Origin: Synechocystis sp. PCC 7338
GTDB taxonomy: Bacteria; Cyanobacteriota; Cyanobacteriia; Cyanobacteriales; Microcystaceae
NCBI RefSeq assembly: GCF_018282115.1
Contig: NZ_CP054306.1
Coordinates: 853,488 to 917,487 of the forward strand
DNA length: 64,000 nt
Reading direction: 5' to 3'
Every line of letters starts with the position of its first letter. Position 1 is the stretch's first letter. Positions 9,163 through 18,972 of this stretch are shown here, in pieces. A program made the position numbers and the translations under genes. Under the pieces are notes generated by a model that saw only the letters and a program-made list of their open reading frames with translations, ran no database searches and was not told the DNA's origin.

Positions 9163-9226
9163 CATACCGCCCCAGGCTAAATGCCCTCCTCCCGAGGCAG
9201 TATATTTTTTGACCAGTTGCTCTTGG

Positions 9227-10528
9227 CTAGACGGCCACCGCTTGGGGGCTAGAAGCAAAGGCCGCTTTCAACACATCCACTTTATCGGTGTATTCCCAGG
9301 GTAAATCTAGGTCATTGCGGCCAAAATGGCCATAGGCGGCCACATCTTGATAGAACCGCCCCCCCCTTTCAGCAGGCAAATTCCTTAAATTAAGGGACTG
9401 GATGATACCAGCCGGGCGCAGTTCAAAGTTTGCTAGCACCACCTCCAGCAGTTTTTCTTCGTCCACTTTGCCGGTGCCAAAGGTATCAATTAAAACGCTC
9501 ACGGGGCGGGCAACTCCGATGGCGTAGCTGACCTGTACTTCACATTTATCCGCTAAACCAGCGGCCACAATGTTTTTGGCCACATAGCGGGCGGCATAGG
9601 CCGCAGAACGGTCTACTTTGGTGGGATCCTTACCGGAAAAAGCACCGCCGCCATGGCGGGAATAACCACCGTAGGTGTCCACGATAATTTTTCTTCCGGT
9701 TAACCCCGCATCCCCTTGGGGGCCTCCCACAACAAATTTGCCAGTGGGATTGACAATGAAGCGGGTTTTATCGGTGGGTTTGAGGGCAATGTCGCTGAAG
9801 CAATGGCCCACCACTACGTCCCAAAGGTCGGCTTTAATTTTGGCTTGCACTGCATCGTTATCGGTGATATTGCCAATGTGCTCGTCGTGTTGGGTGGAAA
9901 TGAGGATGGTGTCAATGGCTACGGGCAAGCCGTCCTCGTACAGGATGGAAACTTGGGTTTTACCATCGGGGCGCAAATAGCCCAACTGACCGGACTTACG
10001 CACTTCCGATAAGCGCAGGGCAATGCGGTGGGCCAAGCTGATGGGCAGGGGCATTAATTCTGGGGTTTCGTTACAGGCATAGCCAAACATTAGGCCCTGA
10101 TCGCCGGCACCGATTTTGTCTAGCTCGTCATCGCTGAGGGCATGACGTTGTTCCTGGGCGGCGGTTACCCCCTGGGAAATGTCGGGGGATTGTTCGTCGA
10201 TCGCCAGCATGACGGCACAACTGTTGTGGGAAAAGCCGTTGTCGGCATTGGTGTAGCCAATTTCAGCAATTTTCTGGCGGATCAATTCGACAAAGTTGAT
10301 GTGGGCTTGGGAAGTAATTTCCCCTGTCACTAGGGTTAAGCCTGTGTTGACTACGGTTTCCGCCGCTACTCGACTGTTGGGGTCTAGGGTTAGGAGGGCA
10401 TCAAGGATGGTATCGGAAATCTGGTCACACACCTTATCGGGATGGCCTTCTGTCACCGACTCGGAAGTAAATAAATAGCGCTTAGACAAAGTCTTCAGTC
10501 CTCGTACACGATAAAGGCTATTGGGCAA
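9227..10528 (-). CDS. metK: S-adenosylmethionine synthetase
   Basis: Makes SAM from methionine and ATP; SAM feeds the many methyltransferases in this window. Family motifs are intact: GHPDKVCDQ near the N-terminus, [12 protein letters not shown] (central ATP loop) and [19 protein letters not shown] (phosphate-binding loop). The longest frame starts at TTG 10528 and gives 433 residues. The conserved region begins at [14 protein letters not shown], so the real start may be TTG 10489 or nearby (CTG at 10498 would precede KTLSKRY); no ATG is available close by. The start is therefore uncertain. Confidence 0.96.
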   Translation of the reverse strand: MPNSLYRVRGLKTLSKRYLFTSESVTEGHPDKVCDQISDTILDALLTLDPNSRVAAETVVNTGLTLVTGEITSQAHINFVELIRQKIAEIGYTNADNGFSHNSCAVMLAIDEQSPDISQGVTAAQEQRHALSDDELDKIGAGDQGLMFGYACNETPELMPLPISLAHRIALRLSEVRKSGQLGYLRPDGKTQVSILYEDGLPVAIDTILISTQHDEHIGNITDNDAVQAKIKADLWDVVVGHCFSDIALKPTDKTRFIVNPTGKFVVGGPQGDAGLTGRKIIVDTYGGYSRHGGGAFSGKDPTKVDRSAAYAARYVAKNIVAAGLADKCEVQVSYAIGVARPVSVLIDTFGTGKVDEEKLLEVVLANFELRPAGIIQSLNLRNLPAERGGRFYQDVAAYGHFGRNDLDLPWEYTDKVDVLKAAFASSPQAVAV

Positions 10529-10570
10529 ACAAGACCTTCAACAAAGCTTGTTAAGTTAAATTAACATTTC

Positions 10571-10599
10571 ATCATACAGGTTCTCTCCCCCGGTAAGAA
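10571..10599 (-). promoter_or_regulatory. Possible metK promoter
   Basis: On the minus strand, TATGAT (10571-10576) preceded at 17 bp by TTCTTA (10594-10599) sits about 43 bp upstream of the longest metK start. The -10 is good and the -35 weak. I saw no SAM riboswitch-like structure in the 229-bp gap between dusA and metK. Confidence 0.25.
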
Positions 10600-10757
10600 A
10601 ACGACGATCGCCAAAATTTGTTCCCCAGTCTACCAAGGGCCGGTTTGCTCGAAAGCTTGAAAACTATGACTGACTTTCCCTCAATCTCCTTCGGGTAGAG
10701 GACAATGACTATGACCATCCCTTCTTGAAGAGGATCATTGGCTAGCGATGTGGCTTC

Positions 10758-11765
10758 TTAAACAAGTTCAAGAACATCCTGGGATTTTTGGGCTTGGAGG
10801 GCTTTCTGTAGCAATTCCGGGCCTGTTGCAGCTAATAGGCGGGAATCACTGAGGGTGCGACGCCAGAATTTAGCCCGGGGTTGACCATTGAACAAACTCA
10901 ATAAATGCCTGGTAATTTGATTAAGGCGATCGCCTTGCTGTAAACGCTGTTCTGCGTAGGGCAACATTCGTGTCACAATGTCGGCTCGACTGGGTACTCC
11001 AGTGCTTTTTTTGTAAATATCCCGGTCTACGGTGGCGAAAAGGTAGGGATTTTCATAGGCGGCCCGGCCCACCATCACTGCATCCACATGGTGGAAATGT
11101 CGTTGAATTTGCTCCATTTGGGTGATGCCCCCATTAATTTCAATCAATAACTGGGGAAAATCCTTCTTTAATTGATAAACATCCTCGTAATGTAGGGGGG
11201 GGATGGTGCGGTTTTCCTTGGGACTGAGGCCCTGGAGCCAAGCTTTACGGGCATGGACGGTGAATCTTTGACAACCGGCGTTGGCCACGATTTTGACAAA
11301 ATGCACTAAGTCTTCATAACCATCCTGATTATCAATGCCAATACGATGTTTAACGGTGACGGGAACTCCCACTGCCTTTTGCATTGCATTCACACATTGG
11401 GCTACCAACTCCGGTTGAGCCATTAAACAAGCCCCAAAATTTCCACTCTGCACCCGGTCACTGGGACAACCCACATTCAAGTTAATTTCGTCATAGCCCC
11501 AATCCTGGCCAAGGCGGGCACATTCCGCTAGTAGTTGAGGATCATCGCCCCCCAATTGCAAAGCTACGGGTTTTTCCTCCGGACTAAAATCTAACAACTT
11601 ATGGCGATCGCCGTGGACGATGGCCTGGGCGGTGATCATTTCCGTGTACAGAAGGGTGTGGTGGGTTAACTGCCGCAGAAAATAACGAAAATGGCGATCA
11701 GTATGATCCATCATGGGGGCCACACTGAGGGGATTAATAGAAGAATCAGCAAAAATTTTTGTCAT
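10758..11765 (-). CDS. dusA: tRNA-dihydrouridine synthase A
   Basis: An FMN enzyme of 335 residues that reduces uridines in the tRNA D-loop. Visible motifs are VAPMMDHTDRHFRYF (FMN site), LNVGCPSDRVQSG, the active-site cysteine in FGACLM, VKHRIGID, EINGGI and VGRAAYENPYLF. It starts at ATG 11765, 11 bp downstream of the Uma2 gene, so the two are probably cotranscribed. Confidence 0.93.
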   Translation of the reverse strand: MTKIFADSSINPLSVAPMMDHTDRHFRYFLRQLTHHTLLYTEMITAQAIVHGDRHKLLDFSPEEKPVALQLGGDDPQLLAECARLGQDWGYDEINLNVGCPSDRVQSGNFGACLMAQPELVAQCVNAMQKAVGVPVTVKHRIGIDNQDGYEDLVHFVKIVANAGCQRFTVHARKAWLQGLSPKENRTIPPLHYEDVYQLKKDFPQLLIEINGGITQMEQIQRHFHHVDAVMVGRAAYENPYLFATVDRDIYKKSTGVPSRADIVTRMLPYAEQRLQQGDRLNQITRHLLSLFNGQPRAKFWRRTLSDSRLLAATGPELLQKALQAQKSQDVLELV

Positions 11766-11776
11766 CAGGACAATAC

Positions 11777-12397
11777 TTACATCAAGTCAGGCTCCACGCC
11801 AACTTCATCTACGAGTAGGGACGGATCCAAGCTGGCATAAATTTCCGCCAAAGGAATGGCCAAATTCAGGGTTTCAATGTCGGCGATCGCCTCTAGGCCC
11901 TCATAGGACTTCAGCAACCAAAAATTCTGGGGAGTCCGCTGGAAGCACTCCACCAAATATTGTTGAGCATTGACCAAAATATACGCCCACAAACTGGGCA
12001 AGGTGCGGTAATCCTGAAACTTTTTGCCCCGGTCAAAGCTTTCCGTGGATTCCGACAGCACTTCAACAATCACCCTGGGATATTGAACTATAGAAGAATT
12101 GGTATCATCATTATCTTCGCAAGCAACCACAACATCGGGATAATAGTAACGTCTCTGATTTAAAAGCATCACCCTGATATCCGCCATAAACACCTGACAA
12201 TTATTTCCCATCAGGCGGGAGCGCAAAGCCAGAGCTAAATTGAGAGAAATTATGTTGTGGGCCTTGGTTGACCCGGCCATGGCACAAATCTGGCCATCGA
12301 TGTATTCATGCTTAACATCACTGCGGCTTTCCAACTCTAGGTAATCGTCGGGGGAAAAGTATCCATTGGAGGAGAGAGCAACCATCTGCCTTGCCAA
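11777..12397 (-). CDS. Uma2-family putative endonuclease
   Basis: This 206-residue protein belongs to the Uma2/DUF820 family, a PD-(D/E)XK nuclease fold strongly expanded in cyanobacteria and without a settled role. Visible are the [19 protein letters not shown] lead, [22 protein letters not shown] (core Asp), [12 protein letters not shown] (core Glu) and [12 protein letters not shown]. It lacks the coiled-coil tail of the copies at 18.2 and 19.0 kb. It starts at ATG 12397, divergent from infC, with dusA following after 11 bp. Confidence 0.85.
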   Translation of the reverse strand: MARQMVALSSNGYFSPDDYLELESRSDVKHEYIDGQICAMAGSTKAHNIISLNLALALRSRLMGNNCQVFMADIRVMLLNQRRYYYPDVVVACEDNDDTNSSIVQYPRVIVEVLSESTESFDRGKKFQDYRTLPSLWAYILVNAQQYLVECFQRTPQNFWLLKSYEGLEAIADIETLNLAIPLAEIYASLDPSLLVDEVGVEPDLM

Positions 12398-12652
12398 ATT
12401 TGTCTAAATTGATTGTCTCCATTCTATTGCCTCACTCCCTTTCGTTAAATATCTTTACGATCGCCCTTGGTCAGCCAAGGAAAGCTAAAATACTGGCCGG
12501 ATAACCCCATTTACCGTTTCCCGAGGGGGGAGTACCCTAGGGGAGAGCGAATAGATTGCGGGCCGAAAATCCGAAAGAATCGGTAAAATGGCAAAGTCAG
12601 CATTTTCGCTTGTAAACCCAACATTACCTACAAACTTCAACAAAAAACACCT

Positions 12653-13186
12653 GTGGCCGATAAAAGAAGACCCCAACGCGACCTACCTCAAATTAACGAA
12701 AGAATACGTTTCCCAGAAATACGAGTCATTGACAGTGACGGTGCCCAATTGGGGATTATTACCCCCAATGAAGCCATGGAAATCGCCGACGAGCGGGGGC
12801 TCGACCTTGTGTTAGTGAGTGAGACCGCCGATCCGCCGGTGTGCCGCATCATGGACTACGGCAAATATAAATTTGAGCAGGAGAAAAAAGCCAGGGAAGC
12901 CAAGAAAAAACAGCATACCGCCGACGTTAAGGAAGTAAAAATGCGGTACAAAATTGATGAACACGACTATCAAGTGCGCATTAATCAGGCCAAGCGCTTC
13001 CTCAAAGCTGGCGATAAAGTTAAAGCCACGGTGAACTTCCGGGGTCGGGAAATTCAGCATGCCCACCTAGCAAAGGAACTACTAGACCGCATGGCAACGG
13101 ATTTGGCCACCGAGGCGGACATCCAACAGGCTCCCAAACGGGAAGGACGCAATATGATGATGTTCCTTTCCCCCAAAAAGGTCTAG
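12653..13186 (+). CDS. infC: Translation initiation factor IF-3
   Basis: IF-3 (177 residues) binds the 30S subunit, prevents subunit joining and proofreads the initiator tRNA and start codon. The N-terminal domain has [21 protein letters not shown]; the linker is Lys-rich ([17 protein letters not shown]); the C-terminal domain has [17 protein letters not shown] and ends with [11 protein letters not shown]. The start is GTG at 12653. Non-ATG starts are typical of infC and, in Escherichia coli, are the basis of autoregulation. A clear terminator follows. Confidence 0.97.
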   Translation: MADKRRPQRDLPQINERIRFPEIRVIDSDGAQLGIITPNEAMEIADERGLDLVLVSETADPPVCRIMDYGKYKFEQEKKAREAKKKQHTADVKEVKMRYKIDEHDYQVRINQAKRFLKAGDKVKATVNFRGREIQHAHLAKELLDRMATDLATEADIQQAPKREGRNMMMFLSPKKV

Positions 13187-13243
13187 CCCTATGGGAACGG
13201 TGAACCCAAACCGTTAAATTAAATAGTTTAAATAATTTTTTGC

Positions 13244-13274
13244 ATCCCCTGAGACCATCTGAGGGGATTTTTTG
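13244..13274 (+). terminator. Rho-independent terminator of infC
   Basis: ATCCCCT (13244-13250) pairs with AGGGGAT (13262-13268). An inner AGA/TCT stem closes a CCA loop after a G-G mismatch. Six T residues overlap and follow the 3' arm. It lies 57 bp after the infC stop. Confidence 0.85.
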
Positions 13275-13362
13275 CATAGCTGTTACAGAGGCAATCTTGC
13301 CGGAGGGCAGCACAAGTTTTCGGCCCCTGTCCTAGAATGGGGAAATCAGCAGAGCCCCACTG

Positions 13363-14220
13363 GTGGAGGAAAAGGTTTTGGACGAACTGCGTTCAGCGTT
13401 GGAGTTGGCGACGGAGGATGAACTGACCCAACTAACTCAAATTCTTTTTTGTCGAAAGTTTAACCCTTTGGATTATCTGCAAACCCCTCTGCCGGTGGAG
13501 GTGCAAAGCCTGGACCGCCCCCTGTGGGAAAGTTCCCTGGAGGAAAGATTTCGGTACCTGGCCGCCGATGGCCTGACGGTTTTGCGGGGCAAGACCAAAA
13601 AATTCAGCTACCGAGACACCCTAATTCGGGTTTGTCAATTCCTCAAGGTGCCCTACGCCCAACAGATGACCACCTTAGATTTGGAAACGGATATCTTTCT
13701 CCACCTAGTTAACCAGGCTTGGCAAAAGTTGCCCCCGGCGGAACAAAATAATTTAACCCGCAAAATTCAAAGGTCCCTGATTAATTCTCCCCTCCCGGAA
13801 CCCCTGCCGCTGCAAATTCAACATAACCCCGTTAATGTCATCCTCAAGGGAGGAGGGGCGATCGCCGTTAGTTCGGTACTGCGGCCTCTGCTGTTGGGGC
13901 GCATTTTACAGCAGTTGACGGTACACATAGCCCAATATCAGGTAGCTAAATCAATGTTGGTGAAGGGAGGACTGAATGCGGCAGGTCAGTTACAAAATCA
14001 GTTAGCCCTCCAAACTGCCAAGCAGGGGGTGCTGATGGGAACGGCTCGCTACGGGGCAGTGCGGACCATTTTTTCGGTGTTGGGGCCGGCCCTGTGGGGA
14101 TTATTCTTGGCAGATCTGGGCTGGCGGGCGATCGCCACTAACTATGGACGCATTATTCCGGTTATTTTTACCCTGGCCCAAATTCGCTTAACGAGGGAAA
14201 CCTGTTGGCAATTGGCCTAG
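13363..14220 (+). CDS. YaaW-like (UPF0174) protein
   Basis: This 285-residue protein resembles the UPF0174/YaaW family of unknown function. The first 150 residues are soluble: LRSALELATEDELTQLTQIL resembles the family lead, followed by FRYLAADGLTVLRG and YRDTLIRVCQFLKVPY. The C-terminal half is glycine- and alanine-rich and hydrophobic (VNVILKGGGAIAVSSVLRPL, LGPALWGLFLADLGWRAI) and ends PVIFTLAQIRLTRE. The start is GTG 13363. It converges with the DUF2227-like gene 28 bp away. The family assignment is from memory of YaaW, not a search. Confidence 0.65.
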   Translation: MEEKVLDELRSALELATEDELTQLTQILFCRKFNPLDYLQTPLPVEVQSLDRPLWESSLEERFRYLAADGLTVLRGKTKKFSYRDTLIRVCQFLKVPYAQQMTTLDLETDIFLHLVNQAWQKLPPAEQNNLTRKIQRSLINSPLPEPLPLQIQHNPVNVILKGGGAIAVSSVLRPLLLGRILQQLTVHIAQYQVAKSMLVKGGLNAAGQLQNQLALQTAKQGVLMGTARYGAVRTIFSVLGPALWGLFLADLGWRAIATNYGRIIPVIFTLAQIRLTRETCWQLA

Positions 14221-14247
14221 GTTTGACCCCGCAAAAATGAGGGGAAA

Positions 14248-14808
14248 CTAGGAACGACGGCGAGATTTAGACTTCCCTTGGCTAGAGTGTTTTTTTTGCT
14301 GTGGCTTGAGCTTTTTTTTGAGCCAACTACCGCCCCAGTCGCTCATACTATGGGCCATGGCCCCTGCTTCCAAGCCAACAAAAATTGTTAGTAGTTCCCA
14401 ACGGTGGCGCTCCAGCCATTGCCCTAGGATCGACCAGTCAATCCCCTGTAAATTAAGCTTTTGTAACAGTACCAATACTATCCCCCCCCCTAGGGCTGCT
14501 AACAACAACCAACCACCTAGGTACAACAATCGCAAAATCGTACCAATTAAAAAGCCGTGGGAAAGGGGCGATCGGTGAGGAATAAAGCGGCGGTAGGGGA
14601 GCCATATCCACCTCAGCCAGCCCCACCGTTTATATTGGCAGGAATGAATGTCCAAATCCGGGCCAAACATCAGCCCACTAAACCCAAAGGTGATCGCCAT
14701 GAGTAGGGTCAGCCGAGTACTGCCAGTGCTGATGAACGCTATGGCCATAACGGCGGGGATGGCCCCCAGGGTAATGCGGTCATGGATTTTACCTGCGGGC
14801 ATAGTCAA
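14248..14808 (-). CDS. DUF2227-like putative metal-binding membrane protein
   Basis: The 186 residues resemble the DUF2227/YdjM-type family of membrane metal hydrolase-like proteins. Possible metal ligands are H9-D10 (GKIHDRITLG), FGPDLDIHSCQYKRWG and PHRSPLSHGFL. Membrane segments lie around 15-45 and 85-115, and a third around 140-160 leads to SMSDWGGSW. The C-terminus is very basic (KKKLKPQQKKHSSQGKSKSR). Activity is unknown. It starts at ATG 14808, just upstream of tRNA-Val on the opposite strand. Confidence 0.7.
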   Translation of the reverse strand: MTMPAGKIHDRITLGAIPAVMAIAFISTGSTRLTLLMAITFGFSGLMFGPDLDIHSCQYKRWGWLRWIWLPYRRFIPHRSPLSHGFLIGTILRLLYLGGWLLLAALGGGIVLVLLQKLNLQGIDWSILGQWLERHRWELLTIFVGLEAGAMAHSMSDWGGSWLKKKLKPQQKKHSSQGKSKSRRRS

Positions 14809-14898
14809 GAAAAAAGGGATGGGCCACCGGGAAAAATTTTTTCCGACGGCGATCGAACAAAACGATAACCTATGATATAGTGGTTAAGCATGAGTAAA

Positions 14899-14971
<73 letters not shown>

Positions 14972-15019
14972 TACAAATTTTTTAACTTAAATAATTGGGT
15001 TAAGATCAGATTGTCCAGG

Positions 15020-17308
15020 CTACACGTTGCTTGCCGCTTCATCCCTAGCCTTGGCTGACTTTTGACGCTCATAATAGCGGTTGCTGTAGTAGCTGCCATA
15101 GTAATAACCATAACCGCCAGATGTGGAAGTGATGGCATTGGCAACGATCCCCAGCACATTCAAATCCGCCAAGGCCAATTCCCTAAAGGCTTCCTTGAGG
15201 CTGTCCTTACGGGTTTTATTAAGGCGTACCACCACCACCAAGCCATCGGTCTGGTCTGCAATCAGGCGGGAATCGGTCAGTCCTAAAATAGGGGGTGTAT
15301 CAATTAAAATCAAGTCAAAGGTTTCTTTCCACTCGTTCATTTTGACCACAAAGTTCTGGGAAGCAGAAACCAACTGCTCTGGGGTCATGGTGTCATCTTG
15401 GACTTTGAAATAGAACAGGTTCTTGCCCAAAAGCTCGGGTAAATCACCGTTCTGGCCATTGGAGTTGGCCGCCAGGGTAGTGAGCACGCCATTACCATCG
15501 GGAGGAATATTTTTCCCCCCAAAGCCAGTAATTTCGGCCAATTTTAACCAAGCCTGTTTTTGGGGAAAATAGCGATCGCCGTCTACCAGTAGAACTTTTT
15601 GTCCCAACTTAGCGGCGGCCTGGGCCAGGAAAAAAGCCGTAGTGGACTTCCCATCGCCGGATTCGGCGGAGGTGACCACAAAGGAATGACACTGGCGTTT
15701 GCGCTTGAGGAAAAATAGGTTGGAATAAAGCTTAGCGTAGGACTCCTGCATGGCTTCATTGGGCAGGGGGGAACCATACTTGATACTAGCCCGCAGCTCC
15801 TTTTCCAAGGGAATGTACCCCAGGATGGTGTGATGCTGACTAACTCTTAAATCTTCGACACTATGATAGGCAGGATCCAATTTATCCACTAATAAAGCGG
15901 CGCCTCCCCCGGCCAGAAGACCCAGCATGGCAGAGAGTAAAATATCCCTGGGCAAGGTGTTGATTGGTTTATCAGGTAGGGTAATGGCGGACACTAATCG
16001 CCACGGCACAAAGCTCCTCGCCACCTCCACCTCCAGTGCCTGCCTTGTGGTCACTAATTGGGTTAAACCACTTCTTTGGAGCTCTAATTCCTGTTGGAGA
16101 CTGGCAAACTCGCCAGCAATGGTGGTGAAATTTTCCAGTTGATTTCTCAGTTCTGTTTCCGACTCAATGATGTTTGCCAGTTCAATGTTGAGAATATCTA
16201 GTTCAATGCCCACACTGGCAAGTTCTTGCAAAGCTTCTGCCTTGGGGCCCCCCACGTCCGTGGCGGTGAGAACCTGAGCCAAATCTCCATTGCTGAGGAT
16301 CCCCTTTTCCTTTTCGGCTTCGGCCCTGATCAACTGTAAAACGTTATCCTTTTCTTCTTGCAACTGTTCAATCTGGGGGCTATTACCAGTGTAGATGGTG
16401 CTGGCCTCCGCCAATTTGAGGTTGATTTCGTTGAGACGACTCACTAGGCCTGCATAGACCGGGGATTGCCCCAGGGAGCTCAAACCAAAGGCACTGTTGT
16501 TATCTATGCCTGTTTTTTGTTCCAGGGCATCTCGTTTGGCCGTTAGTTGTTGGATTTTGATCGACAAATTTTGCCGGATCACATTAATTTCGTTGAGGCG
16601 CGAGCTGATATTTCCTGCTGTCTGGCTAGGGTCAAAAAACTTATATTGCCGCTGTAAGGCCAACATTTGCGCTTGCAACTCTGCCACCCGGTCTTGGAAT
16701 TTGGGTAACTGGTCATTAACAAAGCGGAGTTTGTCGCTCTCCTGTCTGGCCTGTTCCCTACGGGTGTAGTCCAAATATTGTTCAGCTAGGGCTTCTAAAA
16801 CTGCCTTGACTCTTTCTTGGTCATTGCCCCGGTAGCTGATTTCAACAATGCCTGTGTCCGGCACCACCATCACCGACAGGTTAGCCAGAAAACCGCTATA
16901 GGAAATTTGCTCCTCTGGGGGGAGGGCATCGTAGATTTGGCTCCACACCGGTTCTAGCAGAATATTACTTTGTAGGATTTCCGACTGGGTATTCAAATAT
17001 TCTTTACCCCGGGGAAGGCTGCCCAGCAGTCCCGAACCCTGGAGTTGGGCCAGAGGGTTAACGGTTTCATTCTCGGGGGGGGATACCAGTAACTGGAAAC
17101 TGGATTGAAAAACCGGCGGCTTATCAAGTTGCCGCTTGAGGTTTAGACCTCCCACCGCTAGGGCTACCAAGATAACAATCCACCATCTCCTCCTCAATAC
17201 TCCTGTCAGGTTACTGAGGGAAAAGGAGTCCACTTCTTCAGCACCATACACTCCCACTAAAGGAGGGGGGGGACTGCCCTGGGGCAATTCTGGGTAACTG
17301 TAGGTCAT
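15020..17308 (-). CDS. wzc: Wzc-type polysaccharide co-polymerase / bacterial tyrosine kinase
   Basis: An inner-membrane protein of 762 residues controlling export and chain length of surface polysaccharide. The N-terminal Wzz domain has a first span near 41-56 (WWIVILVALAVGGL). A long periplasmic coiled coil (about 180-430) follows, with a second span near residues 460-480 (ILLSAMLGLLAGGGAALLV). The cytoplasmic BY-kinase has Walker A SAESGDGKST near residue 549, the VLLVDGD Walker A-prime strand and FDLILIDTPPILGLTDS (Walker B). A C-terminal tyrosine cluster (GYGYYYGSYYSNRYY, about 737) is the autophosphorylation tail. It starts at ATG 17308. The Synechocystis homologue is Sll0923. It sits beside the wzm/wzt cassette, transcribed away from it. 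Confidence 0.93.
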   Translation of the reverse strand: MTYSYPELPQGSPPPPLVGVYGAEEVDSFSLSNLTGVLRRRWWIVILVALAVGGLNLKRQLDKPPVFQSSFQLLVSPPENETVNPLAQLQGSGLLGSLPRGKEYLNTQSEILQSNILLEPVWSQIYDALPPEEQISYSGFLANLSVMVVPDTGIVEISYRGNDQERVKAVLEALAEQYLDYTRREQARQESDKLRFVNDQLPKFQDRVAELQAQMLALQRQYKFFDPSQTAGNISSRLNEINVIRQNLSIKIQQLTAKRDALEQKTGIDNNSAFGLSSLGQSPVYAGLVSRLNEINLKLAEASTIYTGNSPQIEQLQEEKDNVLQLIRAEAEKEKGILSNGDLAQVLTATDVGGPKAEALQELASVGIELDILNIELANIIESETELRNQLENFTTIAGEFASLQQELELQRSGLTQLVTTRQALEVEVARSFVPWRLVSAITLPDKPINTLPRDILLSAMLGLLAGGGAALLVDKLDPAYHSVEDLRVSQHHTILGYIPLEKELRASIKYGSPLPNEAMQESYAKLYSNLFFLKRKRQCHSFVVTSAESGDGKSTTAFFLAQAAAKLGQKVLLVDGDRYFPQKQAWLKLAEITGFGGKNIPPDGNGVLTTLAANSNGQNGDLPELLGKNLFYFKVQDDTMTPEQLVSASQNFVVKMNEWKETFDLILIDTPPILGLTDSRLIADQTDGLVVVVRLNKTRKDSLKEAFRELALADLNVLGIVANAITSTSGGYGYYYGSYYSNRYYERQKSAKARDEAASNV

Positions 17309-18181
17309 TATCTTGGGGGGAATGGTTATTGGGCAAGGATGCTTGGGGAATTAGCCATGGTTTAGCACCTAGTGTGGGAGAGCAGTTTTATTTACTTGGG
17401 TCAATATTACCGTTATTTTCGGTGACTGTGCACTGTCAATACTAGCCTGGATCTACTGGGAAGGACTCTCACTGGGTTGTTCTAGTTCCTCGGACTACGG
17501 CAGGGCCGAAGGACAAAAAACTGAGTCAGAATCGGCGATCGCCATTGATTGGAGGATTTGAAAACCGATGATGATGGCTGTCGGTGGTCAGGGGGGGGAT
17601 GGGCAGTTGGAATTTTTATGACTATCATTGCCCTAGGCTGGCCCGGTGCTAACATAGAGCCCCTGTCCTCATAATGTTGATCCTTCACACTTAAGTATTG
17701 GAAAAGAAAAGTTGATAATATTTTTTTTCTGCCCCATCTGGACAAAACGGGGTCAATAAATTAGATTGAACTGTAATCAGACTCACTTAGCCGCCGGCTG
17801 GCGTTTTGGGGGCGAAAGCTTGGTCTGACTGGTAGATCCTCTAACTTTTACGGTGGTAGGAAGCCTCGGTGTCAGCGCCCGGAAAGTTTAAACAATTTTT
17901 TCGGTCGCAAAAACAATTGAATCTTAATTTTTCTGCCCTAGCCGGAGCCTCGACGGTCCCATGGATCTCGGTTTCGTCTGCCGTATTCTTAGAAAAGACT
18001 AAGAACGTATGCAGGATTCCTGCGGCCAAAAATAGGGAATTCAACCAGTGAAAAGTTGATAATTTCATCCCATGGGCAGTTAAGGGAAAAGATAGGGCCA
18101 TAAATGCCCGATTTTCGCCAGCCCTGGGGCAAGCCATTATGATGGAAGCCAGCCCTTCTCCACCAGCATTCGGAGGACAAT
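17309..18181 (+). other. Gene-poor gap between wzc and the Uma2 gene
   Basis: These 873 bp separate divergent genes. Open frames here (minus strand around 17482-17745 and 17841-18215) show no family signature and atypical composition, so I call none. The region must hold the promoters of wzc and of the Uma2-wzm group. I see no RNA gene or repeat of the families found elsewhere in the window. Confidence 0.5.
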
Positions 18182-18910
18182 ATGTCAGCAATAACGGCCC
18201 AGGAACTGGAAGCACAAATGCCCGATGCCACTAAGTTATTGAGTGATGAACCGGAGATGGAAAGTTCTTTGCACTATATGCAACTGCTCTTGTTGGTCAC
18301 TAGTCTGGAGTGGGCGTGGCGTCGGAGGGATGATTTTTTCATTGGTGCTAACCTAACCATTTACTTCAGTCGGCAACAACTCAAACAGCGGGACTTTCGG
18401 GGCCCCGATTTTTTTCTGGTGAAAAATACCACTGGGCACCCCCGTAGTTCCTGGGTGGTGTGGGAAGAGGACGGCCGCTATCCAGACTTGATTATTGAAT
18501 TACTTTCCGAATCCACTGCGAAGGTGGATAGAACCACTAAACTGGATCTTTATGCCACCAGGTTCCACACCCCTGAATATTTTTATTTTTCCCCTGAAAC
18601 CTTGGAATTTGCCGGTTTTAGGTTAAATTTCAACCAATACTCCCCAATTATACCCAATGAACAGGGTTGGCTATGGAGTGAGGCGTTGGGCTTTTTCCTT
18701 GGCATCCACCATGGTCAATTGCGCTATTTTTCGCTGGAGGGAATGTTGGTACCCACCCCCGAGGAGGCGGCCCAACAGGAAATGTTCCGGGCTGACCAAG
18801 CCATGGCAAGGGCAGAGCAAGAAACTCAGAGGGCAGATCAAGAAAAATCCAGGGCCGATCGCCTGGCGGCCAAATTAAAGGAGTTGGGGCTAGGCCCCGA
18901 CGAAGCCTAA
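18182..18910 (+). CDS. Uma2-family protein with coiled-coil tail
   Basis: This is a 242-residue Uma2/DUF820 protein. The nuclease-fold core includes FIGANLTIYFS, FRGPDFFLVKN (core Asp), YPDLIIELLSEST (core Glu), DLYATRFHTPEYFYFSPET. From about residue 198 a charged coiled coil runs RADQAMARAEQETQRADQEK and ends in DRLAAKLKELGLGPDEA, a tail shared with the next gene and with relics at 49 kb. It starts at ATG 18182. It probably heads a run of three same-strand genes ending with wzm. Confidence 0.85.
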   Translation: MSAITAQELEAQMPDATKLLSDEPEMESSLHYMQLLLLVTSLEWAWRRRDDFFIGANLTIYFSRQQLKQRDFRGPDFFLVKNTTGHPRSSWVVWEEDGRYPDLIIELLSESTAKVDRTTKLDLYATRFHTPEYFYFSPETLEFAGFRLNFNQYSPIIPNEQGWLWSEALGFFLGIHHGQLRYFSLEGMLVPTPEEAAQQEMFRADQAMARAEQETQRADQEKSRADRLAAKLKELGLGPDEA

Positions 18911-18972
18911 GGGCAAAGGAGAAAAAGGCGATCGCCTATAATTGAACCCAGTGTTTAGTGGGCTGTGACACC

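Noticed and set aside
10529-10757. SAM riboswitch upstream of metK
   Set aside because: No paired architecture resembling SAM-I, SAM-II or SAM-IV aptamers could be traced by eye in the 229-bp gap.
17841-18215. Minus-strand open frame of 124 codons upstream of the Uma2 gene
   Set aside because: No recognisable motif, overlaps the Uma2 start, and composition is not protein-like.
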